Source of the DNA: a bacterium
Lineage (GTDB): Bacteria > Electryoneota > RPQS01
Reading direction: 5' to 3'
Length of the DNA stretch: 17,783 nucleotides
Assembly: GCA_016702305.1 (NCBI GenBank)
Contig: JADJEH010000007.1
Location: forward strand, 1-17,783
A program made the position numbers and the translations under genes. Shown piece after piece: positions 1-8,110 of the stretch. The first letter of the stretch is position 1. Every line of letters begins with the position of its first letter. The notes under the pieces were generated by a model. That model was given only the letters and a program-made list of their open reading frames with translations. It was not told where the DNA came from and ran no database searches.

Positions 1-131
1 GCAGGCGTCGAAACCATCTCCAATTGCATGGCTACATTGGGAAGCTATCTGGAAGTAGTTCTTCTTGCACTTTGTCAAATGTGCCCGAAGCCACGAGTTG
101 TCCAGATGAAGTTCATTTCTTCAAACGGCTT
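1..131. other. Window edge, no confident gene
   Basis: This stretch lies downstream of the symporter stop codon. The minus strand has short open stretches that read like protein fragments in different frames, but no start with a ribosome binding site and no recognisable domain. I see no hairpin followed by a T-tract, so the symporter's terminator is not identified here. Confidence 0.4.
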
Positions 132-1865
132 TCATTCCGTCCTCAAGAACCCGTCTTTCCATAATCCAACGCCGCCGATGAGCATGACGACTGACCAGAC
201 GATGGCGAGCGTGGTGTTGAGCAGGAGCACATAGCCCAACCCCAGGGTCATACCAAATACCAGCGCCAGGCCCCAGGCGAAGCCGCGCAAAGCGCGTGCG
301 CTCGATTCGGGTTTGGGCACCATCAGGCCATTCGCCCGCGCATACTCTTTGACGGGACCCCAAGCGCCGTAGGGTTTCGTGCGGCGGTAGAACTCGGCGA
401 GCTTATCGAGCGGCGCGGGTTTGGTCAAGAGTGTGACCCCTAACCAGATAACCGCCGAGCCGAAGGTGATCACGAGCAGTCGTTCACCAAAATGCAGTCC
501 ACTCGCGCTGAACAGATAGACCGTGATCGCACTCGACGCAATCATGGCCGAAATTTCGCTCCACGCATTCACGCGCCACCAGAACCATCTTAAGATGTAG
601 ACCGGCCCCGTGCCTGCACCGAAGGCAATCACAAATTTGAAGGCCTCGGTCACGCTCTGCGTGTAGTAGGCCGCCAGTCCCGCCGCAACCAGCACCACCG
701 TCGTCGCCACCATGCTCATGCGAATGTAGTGGCGGTCTGTTTTGTCGCGCGCGAACAACGGTTTGTAGAAGTCCGTGACCAGGTAGCTTGCGCCCCAGTT
801 CAATTGCGTGGAAATCGTGCTCATGAACGCGGCAATCAGCGACGCGACCAGGAGACCCTTCAAACCCGACGGCAAGAGCTCCATCATTAAACGCGGATAG
901 GCCTGCTCGGGATCGGCGATGTTCGGGTAGATAATCAGCGAAGCGAGCGCCACGAGCACCCACGGCCACGTGCGAAACGCCAAATTCGTGAGACTGTACC
1001 ACAACGTCGCCAATAGCGCGTGCTGCTCGTTCTTGCAGGCGTTCTGCTTCTGAATCACCTTGCCGCCGCCGTCGGAATTGACGTTGGCCCACCACGTCAC
1101 GAAACTGTACGTTGCAAAACCCAAGAACGCCGGCGTCCAGAAGTCCGCACTGAGTATCGAACCTGCGCCCGGGTTGGGAGTCATATCGAGAATCTGCGGA
1201 TTGGTCGTGACTTTCATCACGCCGTCTTTCAAAGCCTGCAAGCCGCCGACTTCGTTCACGGCATAGATTGCGAAGACAATCGCGCCGCCCTGCATGATGA
1301 CATACTGCACCAGATCGGTCAGCGCCACGCCCCACTGCCCCGAGAGCAGCGTGTAAGTATAGGCCAGCCCTGTGAACAGAATAATCGCCGTCGGTTTGTC
1401 CCAGCCGACGGCTTCATTCATGATCTTGTACATCGCCAGAATCACCCAGCCCATCGCGATCACGTTGATCGGCAACGCAAGCCAGAGCGCGCGAAACGTG
1501 CGCAGGCCGCGCGTCACCGGCGAATCGCCATAACGCAAGACCGTCAGTTCGACATCGGTCAGCACCTTTGCACGGCGCCAGAGCTGCGCCAAGAAAACGT
1601 CGCAAACAGCGAGCCGATGCCGAAGCACCACCACTGCCAATTCTCGTAAATCCCCGCCGTGCGCACGAGCTTGGTCACATACAGCGGCGTGTCGCACGAG
1701 AACGACGTCGCCACCATCGTCGTCCCGGCAATCCACCACGGCAAGGCCCGCCCCGCCAAAAAATATTCCTCGGTCGAGGAGTGCGCGCTTCGTCATGAGT
1801 AAGCCCACAACCAGGCTTAGCAAATTGTACGCGATGATTAGGGTCCAGTCGAGCGTAGACAGCAT
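132..1865 (-). CDS. Sodium:solute symporter (SSS family), two compensating frameshifts
   Basis: Integral membrane transporter expected to drive solute uptake with the sodium gradient; the substrate cannot be told. The start ATG at 1865 is preceded by AAGG and followed by a hydrophobic first helix. About 13 hydrophobic segments follow, with SSS hallmarks: LLSGQWGVALTDLVQY, the VIQKQNACKNEQHA loop, and a long LIAAFMSTISTQLNWGASYL helix. Length (about 577 residues) suits the family. Residues about 32-88 are out of frame. Another frame holds the expected AGRALPWWIAGTTMVATSF segment between about 1770 and 1600, and the original frame resumes at FLAQLWRRAKVLTDVEL. The second break lies in a run of four T (coding strand), so an indel error is likely. 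It is separated by a terminator from the secreted-protein gene upstream. Family assignment is firm, substrate unknown. Confidence 0.9.
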   Translation of the reverse strand: MLSTLDWTLIIAYNLLSLVVGLLMTKRALLDRGIFFGGAGLAVVDCRDDDGGDVVLVRHAAVCDQARAHGGDLRELAVVVLRHRLAVCDVFLAQLWRRAKVLTDVELTVLRYGDSPVTRGLRTFRALWLALPINVIAMGWVILAMYKIMNEAVGWDKPTAIILFTGLAYTYTLLSGQWGVALTDLVQYVIMQGGAIVFAIYAVNEVGGLQALKDGVMKVTTNPQILDMTPNPGAGSILSADFWTPAFLGFATYSFVTWWANVNSDGGGKVIQKQNACKNEQHALLATLWYSLTNLAFRTWPWVLVALASLIIYPNIADPEQAYPRLMMELLPSGLKGLLVASLIAAFMSTISTQLNWGASYLVTDFYKPLFARDKTDRHYIRMSMVATTVVLVAAGLAAYYTQSVTEAFKFVIAFGAGTGPVYILRWFWWRVNAWSEISAMIASSAITVYLFSASGLHFGERLLVITFGSAVIWLGVTLLTKPAPLDKLAEFYRRTKPYGAWGPVKEYARANGLMVPKPESSARALRGFAWGLALVFGMTLGLGYVLLLNTTLAIVWSVVMLIGGVGLWKDGFLRTE

Positions 1866-1883
1866 GCAGGGTACCTTGAAATG

Positions 1884-1912
1884 AAAAGCCGGGCGGCAGG
1901 GGCCACCCGGCT
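1884..1912 (-). terminator. Rho-independent terminator after the Fn3/T9SS gene
   Basis: On the minus strand a 10-bp stem (arms 1903-1912 and 1887-1896, one G-U pair, otherwise GC-rich) with a 6-nt loop is followed at once by TTTT. It sits 35-63 nt past the stop codon of the secreted-protein gene and just ahead of the symporter start, so it should end the former transcript and limit read-through into the symporter. Confidence 0.8.
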
Positions 1913-1946
1913 AATGAACGAAAGTTCAGCCAATCCTGCAAGTGCA

Positions 1947-4900
1947 TCACTTCAGCAGCAGCAATTTCCTCGTCTGGCTCTCGCCGCCCGCTTCGAGGCG
2001 GTAGAAGTAGAGTCCGCTGGCGATCTGTTCGCCGTTCAGCATGACGCGGTGGTGGCCTGCGGTGACTGCGCCGTCGAACAGCGTGCGCACGAGTTGGCCC
2101 TGAATGTTGTAGAGCTTCAGGGCTGCTTCCATCTGCGCGGGCAGCTCGAATTCAATCACCGTCGTGGCGTTGAAGGGATTGGGGTAGTTCTGATGCAAAC
2201 TGATTGACGTTGGCAGCGAGACCGGAGGCGCGGGGGTTTCAAGATTCTGTGTGCGCAGTAACTCCATTGACGCCTCGAGGATATCCTGCGCTTGCGCCGC
2301 GGGTATGAAATAGAGCGGGAACCCAAACATGATTTCACCCGGACCTACTACTCCACAGACTGCATCGACAAATCCCGTAGTGTCATCCTCGTGCAAACGA
2401 ACTTCGCATAAAGGCCAAGTGTTCCCGCGGGGCCAAAAGAGGTCCACGCCCGGCAGGTACTCGAAACCCGTCCATTCGATGAAAACCAGCGCAGCCAGCT
2501 TGCTCTCGTCCCAGGAAAAGTGCGGCGGGAACATTGTGGGACCAAAGTCTGCACCAGTAACCATCACTTGAGTGCCGGGAATGGATGGGTTAAACTGCGG
2601 TGAAGTACGCACGGAGTCTAAAGTCAGAGGCGCAAGCCGAGCAAGTTGACTTGGCGACGATTGAAGGCCGCTTCCCATTCCAGCGGCAAGAAGAGAATGG
2701 CGGCCAAAGCGAATCAATTTGCCGCCAATGGAAACGTATTCGCGCAACGCCGATTCGCGTTGGGTAATCTGCACACCGGTCCGCGAGTTCTGCGGATTTT
2801 CGCTGTGCCAAATCACGATTTCATATTGTGCCAAGGACTGCAACGACAGTGGCGCAGCATTGTTGGCGAGATCTACGTAATCAAATGTCTCGCCAGAGGC
2901 ATTCAGCAAGGAATCATACCAGAACCGAACAAGCGAATCGTGAACGGCACCGCGGAATAGGTCTGCTGCCGTTGGCGATTTCGTCTCGTCATACACCAAT
3001 ATCGAATTCGCCGGCGAAAATGGCGTGAGTGTCACGCTGTTTGACGGCAAACTGGTGATACCGAGCGAATTGTGCAGGTAGAGCGTGTACGAGTAGTGGC
3101 GGCCGGAAACCACATCGCCGTCAGTGTAGCTTGGCGTGGTCAGATTGTCGAATTCGGTTTGTACCGTCGAATCGAGACGCACGAGACGGTAGTGCGAGAA
3201 CGTTGGATCATTTGTGGCTGTCCACGTGAGCGAGTTGACGCCACCGGCGTTGATCCCGCTGAGGGAAATACTGTTGGGTATTGCGCCAACACGCACGATC
3301 TGCTTGGCGGGTGCGCTTTCGAAACTCTGCGCATCCACAGAAACGACCTCGATCAGCCAATCGGCACCATTGGTCAGGCCGGTGACAACAAACTCTTCGT
3401 CAACAATCGTTCCCGTCGTCAACTCGACGCGCTCACCTTGTCCGCTGTCGGGACGGCCATAGACGCGGTAACCTGCAATCTCGCCGTGCGCAGGCGACTC
3501 CCATGCGAGCGGAATCTGGCCGCTTTGCGCTTGTACGACCTGCATGTTTTGCGGATGCGAGGGCGGCTGGACGGCGTAGTCTTGATCAAAGAGCAGTTTC
3601 GCCCGACCGTAGGATTCATACAGGCCGTCGAAATGAAACTCGCCGCCGTTTTCGTCGTGAAAATCGGGGCCGATAAACATCGCTACCGAGAAGTTGAAGC
3701 GCTCGCCGGGGTTCAGCGGTAGCCGCACGCGCCCGAGCCGTCGGTGTAGTCGTACCAGCTGATTTTGTCCCAACTTAACATGAAGCGCGTGTCGGACTGT
3801 TCGAAAAACGTCTCGACTTCGCACCACTCGCGCATCATGCTCTCCGTCGGATGCAAGAAACTTGTCAGCCGTTCTGGGCGACGGTTCGCTCGGCTCGTAG
3901 GAGTCGTAGTCGCGTTCGCGGTTACGGCAGGATGTCGTACTTGTGACATCTCCCACGGGTGTACCCTAGTCGCAATCCCATGGCGGATCGTTGCCACGCC
4001 GGGCCCAAGTCGATTGATCGACGTCCGCGTTGGACTGCCACCAGTTGAAGCAGTGGACGATGTTGCCGCCGCCGAAGGTGTCCGGTTCGCTCAACCCGGC
4101 TAAACCAATCGCATCGGGTACTACAATTGGGCCGTTGGGATCGTTGTATCTGGCCATCGTTGTCGGCGCTCCAGCCGATCAGATTGCCCACCAGTGGATC
4201 TATCACCAATGATCCGCTGATGTCGTCAACGTGCTCGTTGTTGTGTCCAGCGATACCGACATCGGCATCCATGTAGAACCCGAGCAACGTTCTTCAAGTA
4301 ATTGTTCGCCGATATTTTCAATCTCAAAATCCAAAATGACGAACCGCGCGAACTCGGGAGCGGTCCAGAGGCGCGCGATTTGGGTGATTTCGAGGCCGAG
4401 CGGACGGTGCGGGCCGTCAATCGGATCGTCGTTTAGCCAGAACGGATCAACCAGCGTGTCACTATACACCGCCACGGCTTCGATGTTGGCCTGAGCATTC
4501 GGATCGTAGATGCTGTTGCCGAAGCAGTCGGTGGCATCTGGCAGGTTCGAGCGCAGGGAGATGCCGTTGTTGGGCGCTTCGCCGGCGTGAAACTCGTTGA
4601 TGGACGGATTTTGCCAGCCGTCCGTGCCGACGGAGACGCGCGTGGTGAAGAACCCTTGCTCTTCAATCAACGCGCCGAGCCAGAGCCCGCTCTGAAACAG
4701 ATATTGCGCGTCACTGCCTTCGGGATACTCGAACTGCGGCGCCCAGTTGCCGGAGCACGGGTCATCCAGCGACGATGATTGCCCAGGGCCATCGTTGCCG
4801 AAAAAAGCCGTAGTTGGTGAAGTTGAAGGCTAAGCTGCCATTGCGCAGGACGTAGTTTTCATCCTGCGGGTTGGCAATGTCGAGGGGTTGGCGCGGGGTG

Positions 4901-4980
4901 CGGACGGGGCCGCGGTCGAGGGTGCGGGGCAGTGCGACGGAAATGGCGCACAGGAGGGTGAGAAGCATCAAGCGGAACAT
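1947..4980 (-). CDS. Secreted Fn3-domain protein with T9SS sorting domain (multiply frameshifted)
   Basis: One gene of about 1010 codons in several frame pieces. The start at 4980 is chosen because GGAGGTG lies just upstream and a signal peptide (MFRLMLLTLLCAISVA) follows; the ATG at 5016 lacks both. Order: signal peptide; an N-terminal domain of about 450 residues with NYGFFGNDGPG, DADVGIAGHNNEHVDD and GGGNIVHCFNWW, a layout I associate with uncharacterised exported FCB proteins; two fibronectin III domains (about 473-562 and 570-655); an alpha/beta, GATase-like segment with YEIVIWHSE and LREYVSIGGKLIRFGRH; and a C-terminal sorting domain with NYPNPFNATTVIEFELP ending in KLLLLK. Frame changes occur at 4801-4806 (six-base homopolymer), about 4290-4305, about 4150-4160, between about 3970 and 3870 (probably more than one), and about 3732. 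Joined pieces give a coherent protein, so sequence error is favoured. Function unknown; exported and probably surface-attached. Confidence 0.85.
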
Positions 4981-4984
4981 GTGA

Positions 4985-4991
4985 CACCTCC
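4985..4991 (-). promoter_or_regulatory. Ribosome binding site deciding the start at 4980
   Basis: GGAGGTG on the minus strand, four nucleotides from the ATG at 4980. It selects this start over the in-frame ATG at 5016, which would place a basic, Cys/His-rich stretch before the signal peptide. Confidence 0.8.
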
Positions 4992-5035
4992 GGCAGCGAG
5001 AAGCTGCATGATGCAAATTACCGGGATCCGCCTAT

Positions 5036-5064
5036 AATTTATTGCGCAATAGTGGGATTGTCAA
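5036..5064 (-). promoter_or_regulatory. Sigma70-like promoter for the Fn3/T9SS gene
   Basis: A perfect -35 box TTGACA (5059-5064, minus strand) is followed by 17 nt and TAAATT (5036-5041, four of six matches to TATAAT), in an AT-rich patch that stands out from the GC-rich surroundings. It lies about 55 nt upstream of the start codon at 4980, leaving room for a short leader. It suggests this gene is transcribed apart from the redox operon upstream. Confidence 0.55.
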
Positions 5065-5143
5065 GCGGGAGGAAGGCGGGGAGATAGGTGCGATGGGGTA
5101 GAATGGGGTTCATTGAGCCATCAAGTTCGCGCCCGGAGTCAGG

Positions 5144-5162
5144 GGCACCCGCAGCGGGTGCC
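5144..5162. other. Hairpin downstream of the redox operon
   Basis: A perfect inverted repeat (GGCACCC, five-base loop, GGGTGCC) lies about 20 nt beyond the stop codon of the ArsG-like gene. No T-tract follows on either strand, so it is not a canonical intrinsic terminator, but it could stabilise the 3' end of the operon mRNA. Confidence 0.4.
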
Positions 5163-5182
5163 GCCGCGAGGAAGGCAGCGAC

Positions 5183-5878
5183 TCAGGTGATCCAGCGCAG
5201 CGTGTACTTCAGAGTCATGTACACACCAACGACGATGAAGACGATGGCGGTGATGAGGCGGGCCCACTTTTCGAATGACGAGAGTCGCGTGAATAGTTTG
5301 GCGGTGGCTTGCGCGCTGAAGACGATGACGGCGGCGAAGGCTAAGACGGGGAGCGCCGTGCCGATGCCATAGACTGAAGGGAAGATTGCGATGGATTCGT
5401 GGCGCACGGCCAGCGGGATCAAGCTGCCGAAGAACAGCGCCGCGCTCACCGGGCAAAATGAAATCGCGAAGAGCGCGCCCAACATCAACGCGCCGAGTCC
5501 GCCCCACTCTTCGGCGCGTTTGGCTAATTTTTCGAGCCACGCGTTGCCGCTCATGACCGGGAGTTTCAGCCAGCCGGTGAGTAGTATTCCGACAACCATC
5601 AGAAACGGACCGAGCGCCTGGTGCATGTATTTCTGCAACCCGAACGAGAGTTTGGACAGCGAGAGCACGCTCCACACCACCAGTGCGCCGACGACGACAT
5701 AGGCGAGCATGCGGCCTACGGTATAGAGCACGCCCGTCCACAACGCCTGCCGCGGAGCATGCGCGCGCCGTGCCACAAAGGACACGGCGGCGATATTGGT
5801 GGCCAATGGACAGGGGCTAATCGAAGTTAAAATCCCCAACCACAGCGCCGAACCCAAGCCGATGACAAAGTCGTTCAT
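5183..5878 (-). CDS. ArsG-family / CcdA-like membrane transporter
   Basis: A 231-residue membrane protein with about six hydrophobic helices. It carries the paired Cys-Pro motifs typical of the CcdA/DsbD fold, ISPCPLATN (Cys23, helix 1) and ISFCPVSAALFFGSLIPLA (Cys142, mid-protein). SPCPLATNIAA is characteristic of proteins annotated as ArsG-family aromatic arsenical efflux permeases. Known for the family, from memory: ArsG of the Shewanella arsEFG operon exports reduced aromatic arsenicals, and CcdA relatives pass electrons from cytoplasmic thioredoxin across the membrane. The start ATG overlaps the stop of the ArsF-like gene (ATGA), so the two are translationally coupled. It is the last gene of the four-gene operon. 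Whether it exports a substrate, relays electrons or both cannot be told. Intact. Confidence 0.85.
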   Translation of the reverse strand: MNDFVIGLGSALWLGILTSISPCPLATNIAAVSFVARRAHAPRQALWTGVLYTVGRMLAYVVVGALVVWSVLSLSKLSFGLQKYMHQALGPFLMVVGILLTGWLKLPVMSGNAWLEKLAKRAEEWGGLGALMLGALFAISFCPVSAALFFGSLIPLAVRHESIAIFPSVYGIGTALPVLAFAAVIVFSAQATAKLFTRLSSFEKWARLITAIVFIVVGVYMTLKYTLRWIT

Positions 5879-6309
5879 TCGCCGAGGAAGCTCGCGACTT
5901 CCGCCGTCACGTATTTCTTGAAGGCCGCTTCATCACCCAGTAACTCCCAGACTTTGTCACAGTTTTTCCACTTGATCTGCGTGCCGTTCTCATAGCGTAC
6001 CAGCACGAGGGACTTGGTGAAGAGCTTGTATTCGTCAATGAAGTGCGCATTGGCTTCTTCGTCGAGGTTTTTCATCATCCACGCGAGCTGACCAGCGGCG
6101 AGCTGGGGCGCGAAGCCCGCTTCAATGGCTTCGTGCGAATATTTCTCGATCTTTTGGCAGCTCGGGCAGCGCACGGTGTTCATGAAATAGTAGGCCACAT
6201 TTGTGATCTGCGGCGTTTGTGCGCTGTCGGGTGTGGCGACGGCGGCTTCTTCGGCAAGGACAGGCGACGCAAAGAGGGCAAGCAGCAGAACGGTAAACAG
6301 TGTTTTCAT
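5875..6309 (-). CDS. ArsF-family exported thioredoxin-like CxxC protein
   Basis: A 144-residue protein with signal peptide MKTLFTVLLLALFASPVLA, so probably periplasmic. The mature part has a CPSC redox motif (Cys48, Cys51) inside NTVRCPSCQKIEKYSHEA, then NLDEEANAHFIDEYKLFTKS and IKWKNCDKVWELLGDE, which I recognise as the pattern of nitrophenyl-compound nitroreductase subunit ArsF proteins. A third cysteine sits at 117. From memory, ArsE and ArsF of Shewanella are needed to reduce the nitro group of aromatic arsenicals. The start at 6309 has GGAAAG upstream and lies 2 bp past the thioredoxin stop; the 3' end overlaps the ArsG-like start. The real substrate here is unproven; a general thiol relay partner of the CcdA-like protein is an equal possibility. 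Confidence 0.82.
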   Translation of the reverse strand: MKTLFTVLLLALFASPVLAEEAAVATPDSAQTPQITNVAYYFMNTVRCPSCQKIEKYSHEAIEAGFAPQLAAGQLAWMMKNLDEEANAHFIDEYKLFTKSLVLVRYENGTQIKWKNCDKVWELLGDEAAFKKYVTAEVASFLGE

Positions 6310-6311
6310 GA

Positions 6312-6557
6312 TCACTTTCCGCCAGTTGACGTCAGCAGAGTTTGTAATTCCGGCTCGGTGGGAATACGGCCCGAGACTTTGATTTCGCCATCTACCAACA
6401 GCGCAGGCGTCATCATCACGCCCGCGGCAAGAATGGCATTTATATCTGTGACTTTCTCGAGCGTGAAATCGAGTTGTTTTTCGCGCGCCACACGCTCCGT
6501 CAGCTCGGCCAGTTTGTGACACTTCGGGCAGCCGGTGCCCAGGACTTGAATCTTCAA
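6312..6557 (-). CDS. Mini-thioredoxin (MTH895/TM0996 type), ArsE-like position
   Basis: An 81-residue protein with no signal peptide, hence cytoplasmic. CPKC is at residues 10-13, straight after the first strand (MKIQVLGTG), and the cis-proline region reads MMTPALLVDGEIKVSGRIP, typical of the small redox-active disulfide protein family. The start is a TTG at 6557, supported by AGGAG nine nucleotides upstream and by the family's usual MKIQVLG-like beginning. It lies 12 bp after the permease stop and 2 bp before the ArsF-like start, so it is operonic. Such mini-thioredoxins often sit beside DUF318 permeases; in arsEFG the equivalent position is ArsE. A likely role is supplying electrons to the permease or to the CcdA-like protein. 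Confidence 0.88.
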   Translation of the reverse strand: MKIQVLGTGCPKCHKLAELTERVAREKQLDFTLEKVTDINAILAAGVMMTPALLVDGEIKVSGRIPTEPELQTLLTSTGGK

Positions 6558-6569
6558 ATTATCGGACTC

Positions 6570-7837
6570 CTATACAAAATTGCCATACAGCCACCCGGCC
6601 AGAGTGGACAACGTTACAACCAAAGAAACAAACGCCACGGTTTTGCGCAAACCTAACAGAGAGTGAATCACCAGCATACTCGGCAGCGACAACGCCGGAC
6701 CAGCCAGCAGAAGCGCTAGTCCCGGGCCTGCGCCCATACCGCCGCTCATCAGCCCTTGCAGAATCGGCACTTCGGTCAAGGTCGCGAAGTACATGAACGC
6801 GCCGATCACCGACGAGACAAAATTGGCGAACAGCGAATTCCCGCCTACCAATTTGCTAATCCATCTCGACGGAATCAACCCCTCGGAGCCGGGCTGACCC
6901 AGCAGCAAACCCGCAGCCAGAATACCCAACAGCAATAGTGGTACGATCTGCTTGGAGAAATCCCAGGTGGCTTCGAGCCACTCGCGGCTTCTCCCGCCCG
7001 AAAGATACAGAATCAGCGAGAGCGCGGCAATGGCCAGCAGAAAAACTGCCTGCGGGTAGTCGGGAATTGCGACTGCCGCGCCAATCGTCACGACGATTCC
7101 TGCTGAAAGATGCGGCAGTCTCGTCTGCATCCATCCGGCCATTTGCACGCACAGTAACACTGCTAATCCGCCCGTCAGCCACCACTTATAGGGATATATC
7201 CCCAGAGATGGGCCGAGCGTGGCGGCAACCAGAATTGAGCTGAGGGTCGCAACCCAGACAGCCGTTCTGAGAACGTTTGAAGCGGCCCGCTTCTCCATTG
7301 GCGCGGCGGCCAGTCGGGCGACTTCGTCACGGCGGAAGAGCCACGCCATGAGCAGGCCGATGATGATTGAAAGAGCACGGCGCCAACCGTGCGGGCAATT
7401 CCCATGCTCAACCCGAGTACTCGGGCCGTCAGGACGATGGCCAAGACGTTGATCGCCGGACCGGCATAGAGAAATGCCGTGGCCGGGCCGATGCCTGCAC
7501 CCATCTTATAGATTCCGCCGAAAAGCGGCAGCACGGTGCATGAACAGACCGCCAGCACGCTGCCCGAAACGGAGGCCACACCGTAGGCCACCAGCTTGTT
7601 GGCCCCCGCGCCGAGGTGCTTCATCACTTCGCCTGACTGGATGAACGTGCTGATGGCGCCCGCAATAAACAGCGCCGGGATCAGGCAGAGGATAACGTGT
7701 TCGCGCGCGTACCATTTGGTCAGCGCTAAGGACGACTGCACCGCCTGCGGAAGATGCCACGAGTCCAGGGGCAGGAAATAGGCCCCGCCGAACAAGGCCA
7801 TCATCGAAATCAGGCGGGCAAACTGGTTCTTTGACAT
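6570..7837 (-). CDS. DUF318/ArsP-like permease (one frameshift)
   Basis: About 420 residues, two hydrophobic halves of the PF03773 permease family, which includes ArsP organoarsenical exporters. Half one holds ALFIAGAIS, the cysteine motif AVCSCTVLPLFGGIY (Cys98 and Cys100) and AFLYAGPAINVLA. Half two holds YFATLTEVPILQGLM and LLLAGPALSLPSMLVIHSLLG. The expected join GAVLF-SIIIGLLMAWLFRR is broken by one missing base in a T run near 7369-7372, so no single frame spans the gene. The start at 7837 (MSKNQFARL) is picked from hydrophobicity; it lacks a visible Shine-Dalgarno and upstream starts are possible. First gene of the four-gene redox operon. The substrate could be an organoarsenical or another soft, thiol-binding ion. 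Confidence 0.85.
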
Positions 7838-7860
7838 GTAAAAACAAAATGATAGGTACT

Positions 7861-7887
7861 GGTTCGTTAAAATACGAAATAAGAACC
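7861..7887. promoter_or_regulatory. Candidate operator palindrome upstream of the permease
   Basis: Nested inverted repeats: TTCGT (7863-7867) pairs with ACGAA (7874-7878), and GGTTC (7861-7865) pairs with GAACC (7883-7887). The element overlaps the predicted -10 region and spacer of the permease promoter, as expected for a repressor site of the ArsR or similar type. No regulator gene lies in the window. Confidence 0.35.
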
Positions 7888-7897
7888 GAGAAAACAA
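7869..7897 (-). promoter_or_regulatory. Candidate promoter of the redox operon
   Basis: On the minus strand TTGTTT (7892-7897) and TATTTT (7869-7874) are spaced by 17 nt, about 30 nt upstream of the permease start. Matches to the sigma70 consensus are partial (three and four of six). Position, spacing and overlap with the palindrome make it plausible. Confidence 0.35.
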
Positions 7898-8040
7898 TGC
7901 ACGAGGCCAGAATTGGTCCATTGCGTGCGCTTGTCACACGAAACATAAATTGTCGCAGAATGGACCACTATCGCCGAGCATGCGCTATTGTGCCTCATTG
8001 CCTCTCAGATTGGATTTTGCTACCTTTTCTATGTAGTGGT

Positions 8041-8059
8041 GAGAAAGCGTGTCTTTCTC
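8041..8059. other. Perfect hairpin upstream of the aminotransferase
   Basis: GAGAAAG and CTTTCTC arms flank a 5-nt loop, about 50 nt before the aminotransferase start. No T-tract follows directly, so it may be a leader structure or chance. Confidence 0.3.
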
Positions 8060-8110
8060 GTTAACTTAGATTTTTCAATCAGGTACGCATACAATACGGA
8101 GTAGCTCCCC

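Larger units (their letters stand above)
7838..8110. other. Divergent intergenic region
   Basis: This 273-bp AT-richer spacer separates the leftward redox operon from the rightward aminotransferase. It holds the candidate promoter and palindrome listed separately and a perfect 7-bp-stem hairpin at 8041-8059. I see no convincing small gene and no ArsR-family regulator. Confidence 0.5.

Noticed and set aside
1..131. Possible end or beginning of another minus-strand gene (pieces reading LDNSWLRAH and DKVQEELLPDSFPM)
   Set aside because: The pieces are in different frames, too short, and lack a start with a ribosome binding site; cannot be supported.
1020..1649. Long plus-strand open frame of 209 codons opposite the symporter
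   Set aside because: It is antisense to a clear SSS transporter, His/Arg-rich with no domain or ribosome binding site; a shadow of GC-rich coding DNA.
3072..3722. 216-codon plus-strand open frame within the Fn3/T9SS gene
   Set aside because: The minus strand here encodes recognisable Fn3 domains in one continuous frame; the plus frame has no start context or domain.
8066..8095. TACAAT at 8090-8095 as a -10 box for the aminotransferase
   Set aside because: No acceptable -35 at 16-18 nt, and it is too close to the start codon for a leader containing the GGAG site.
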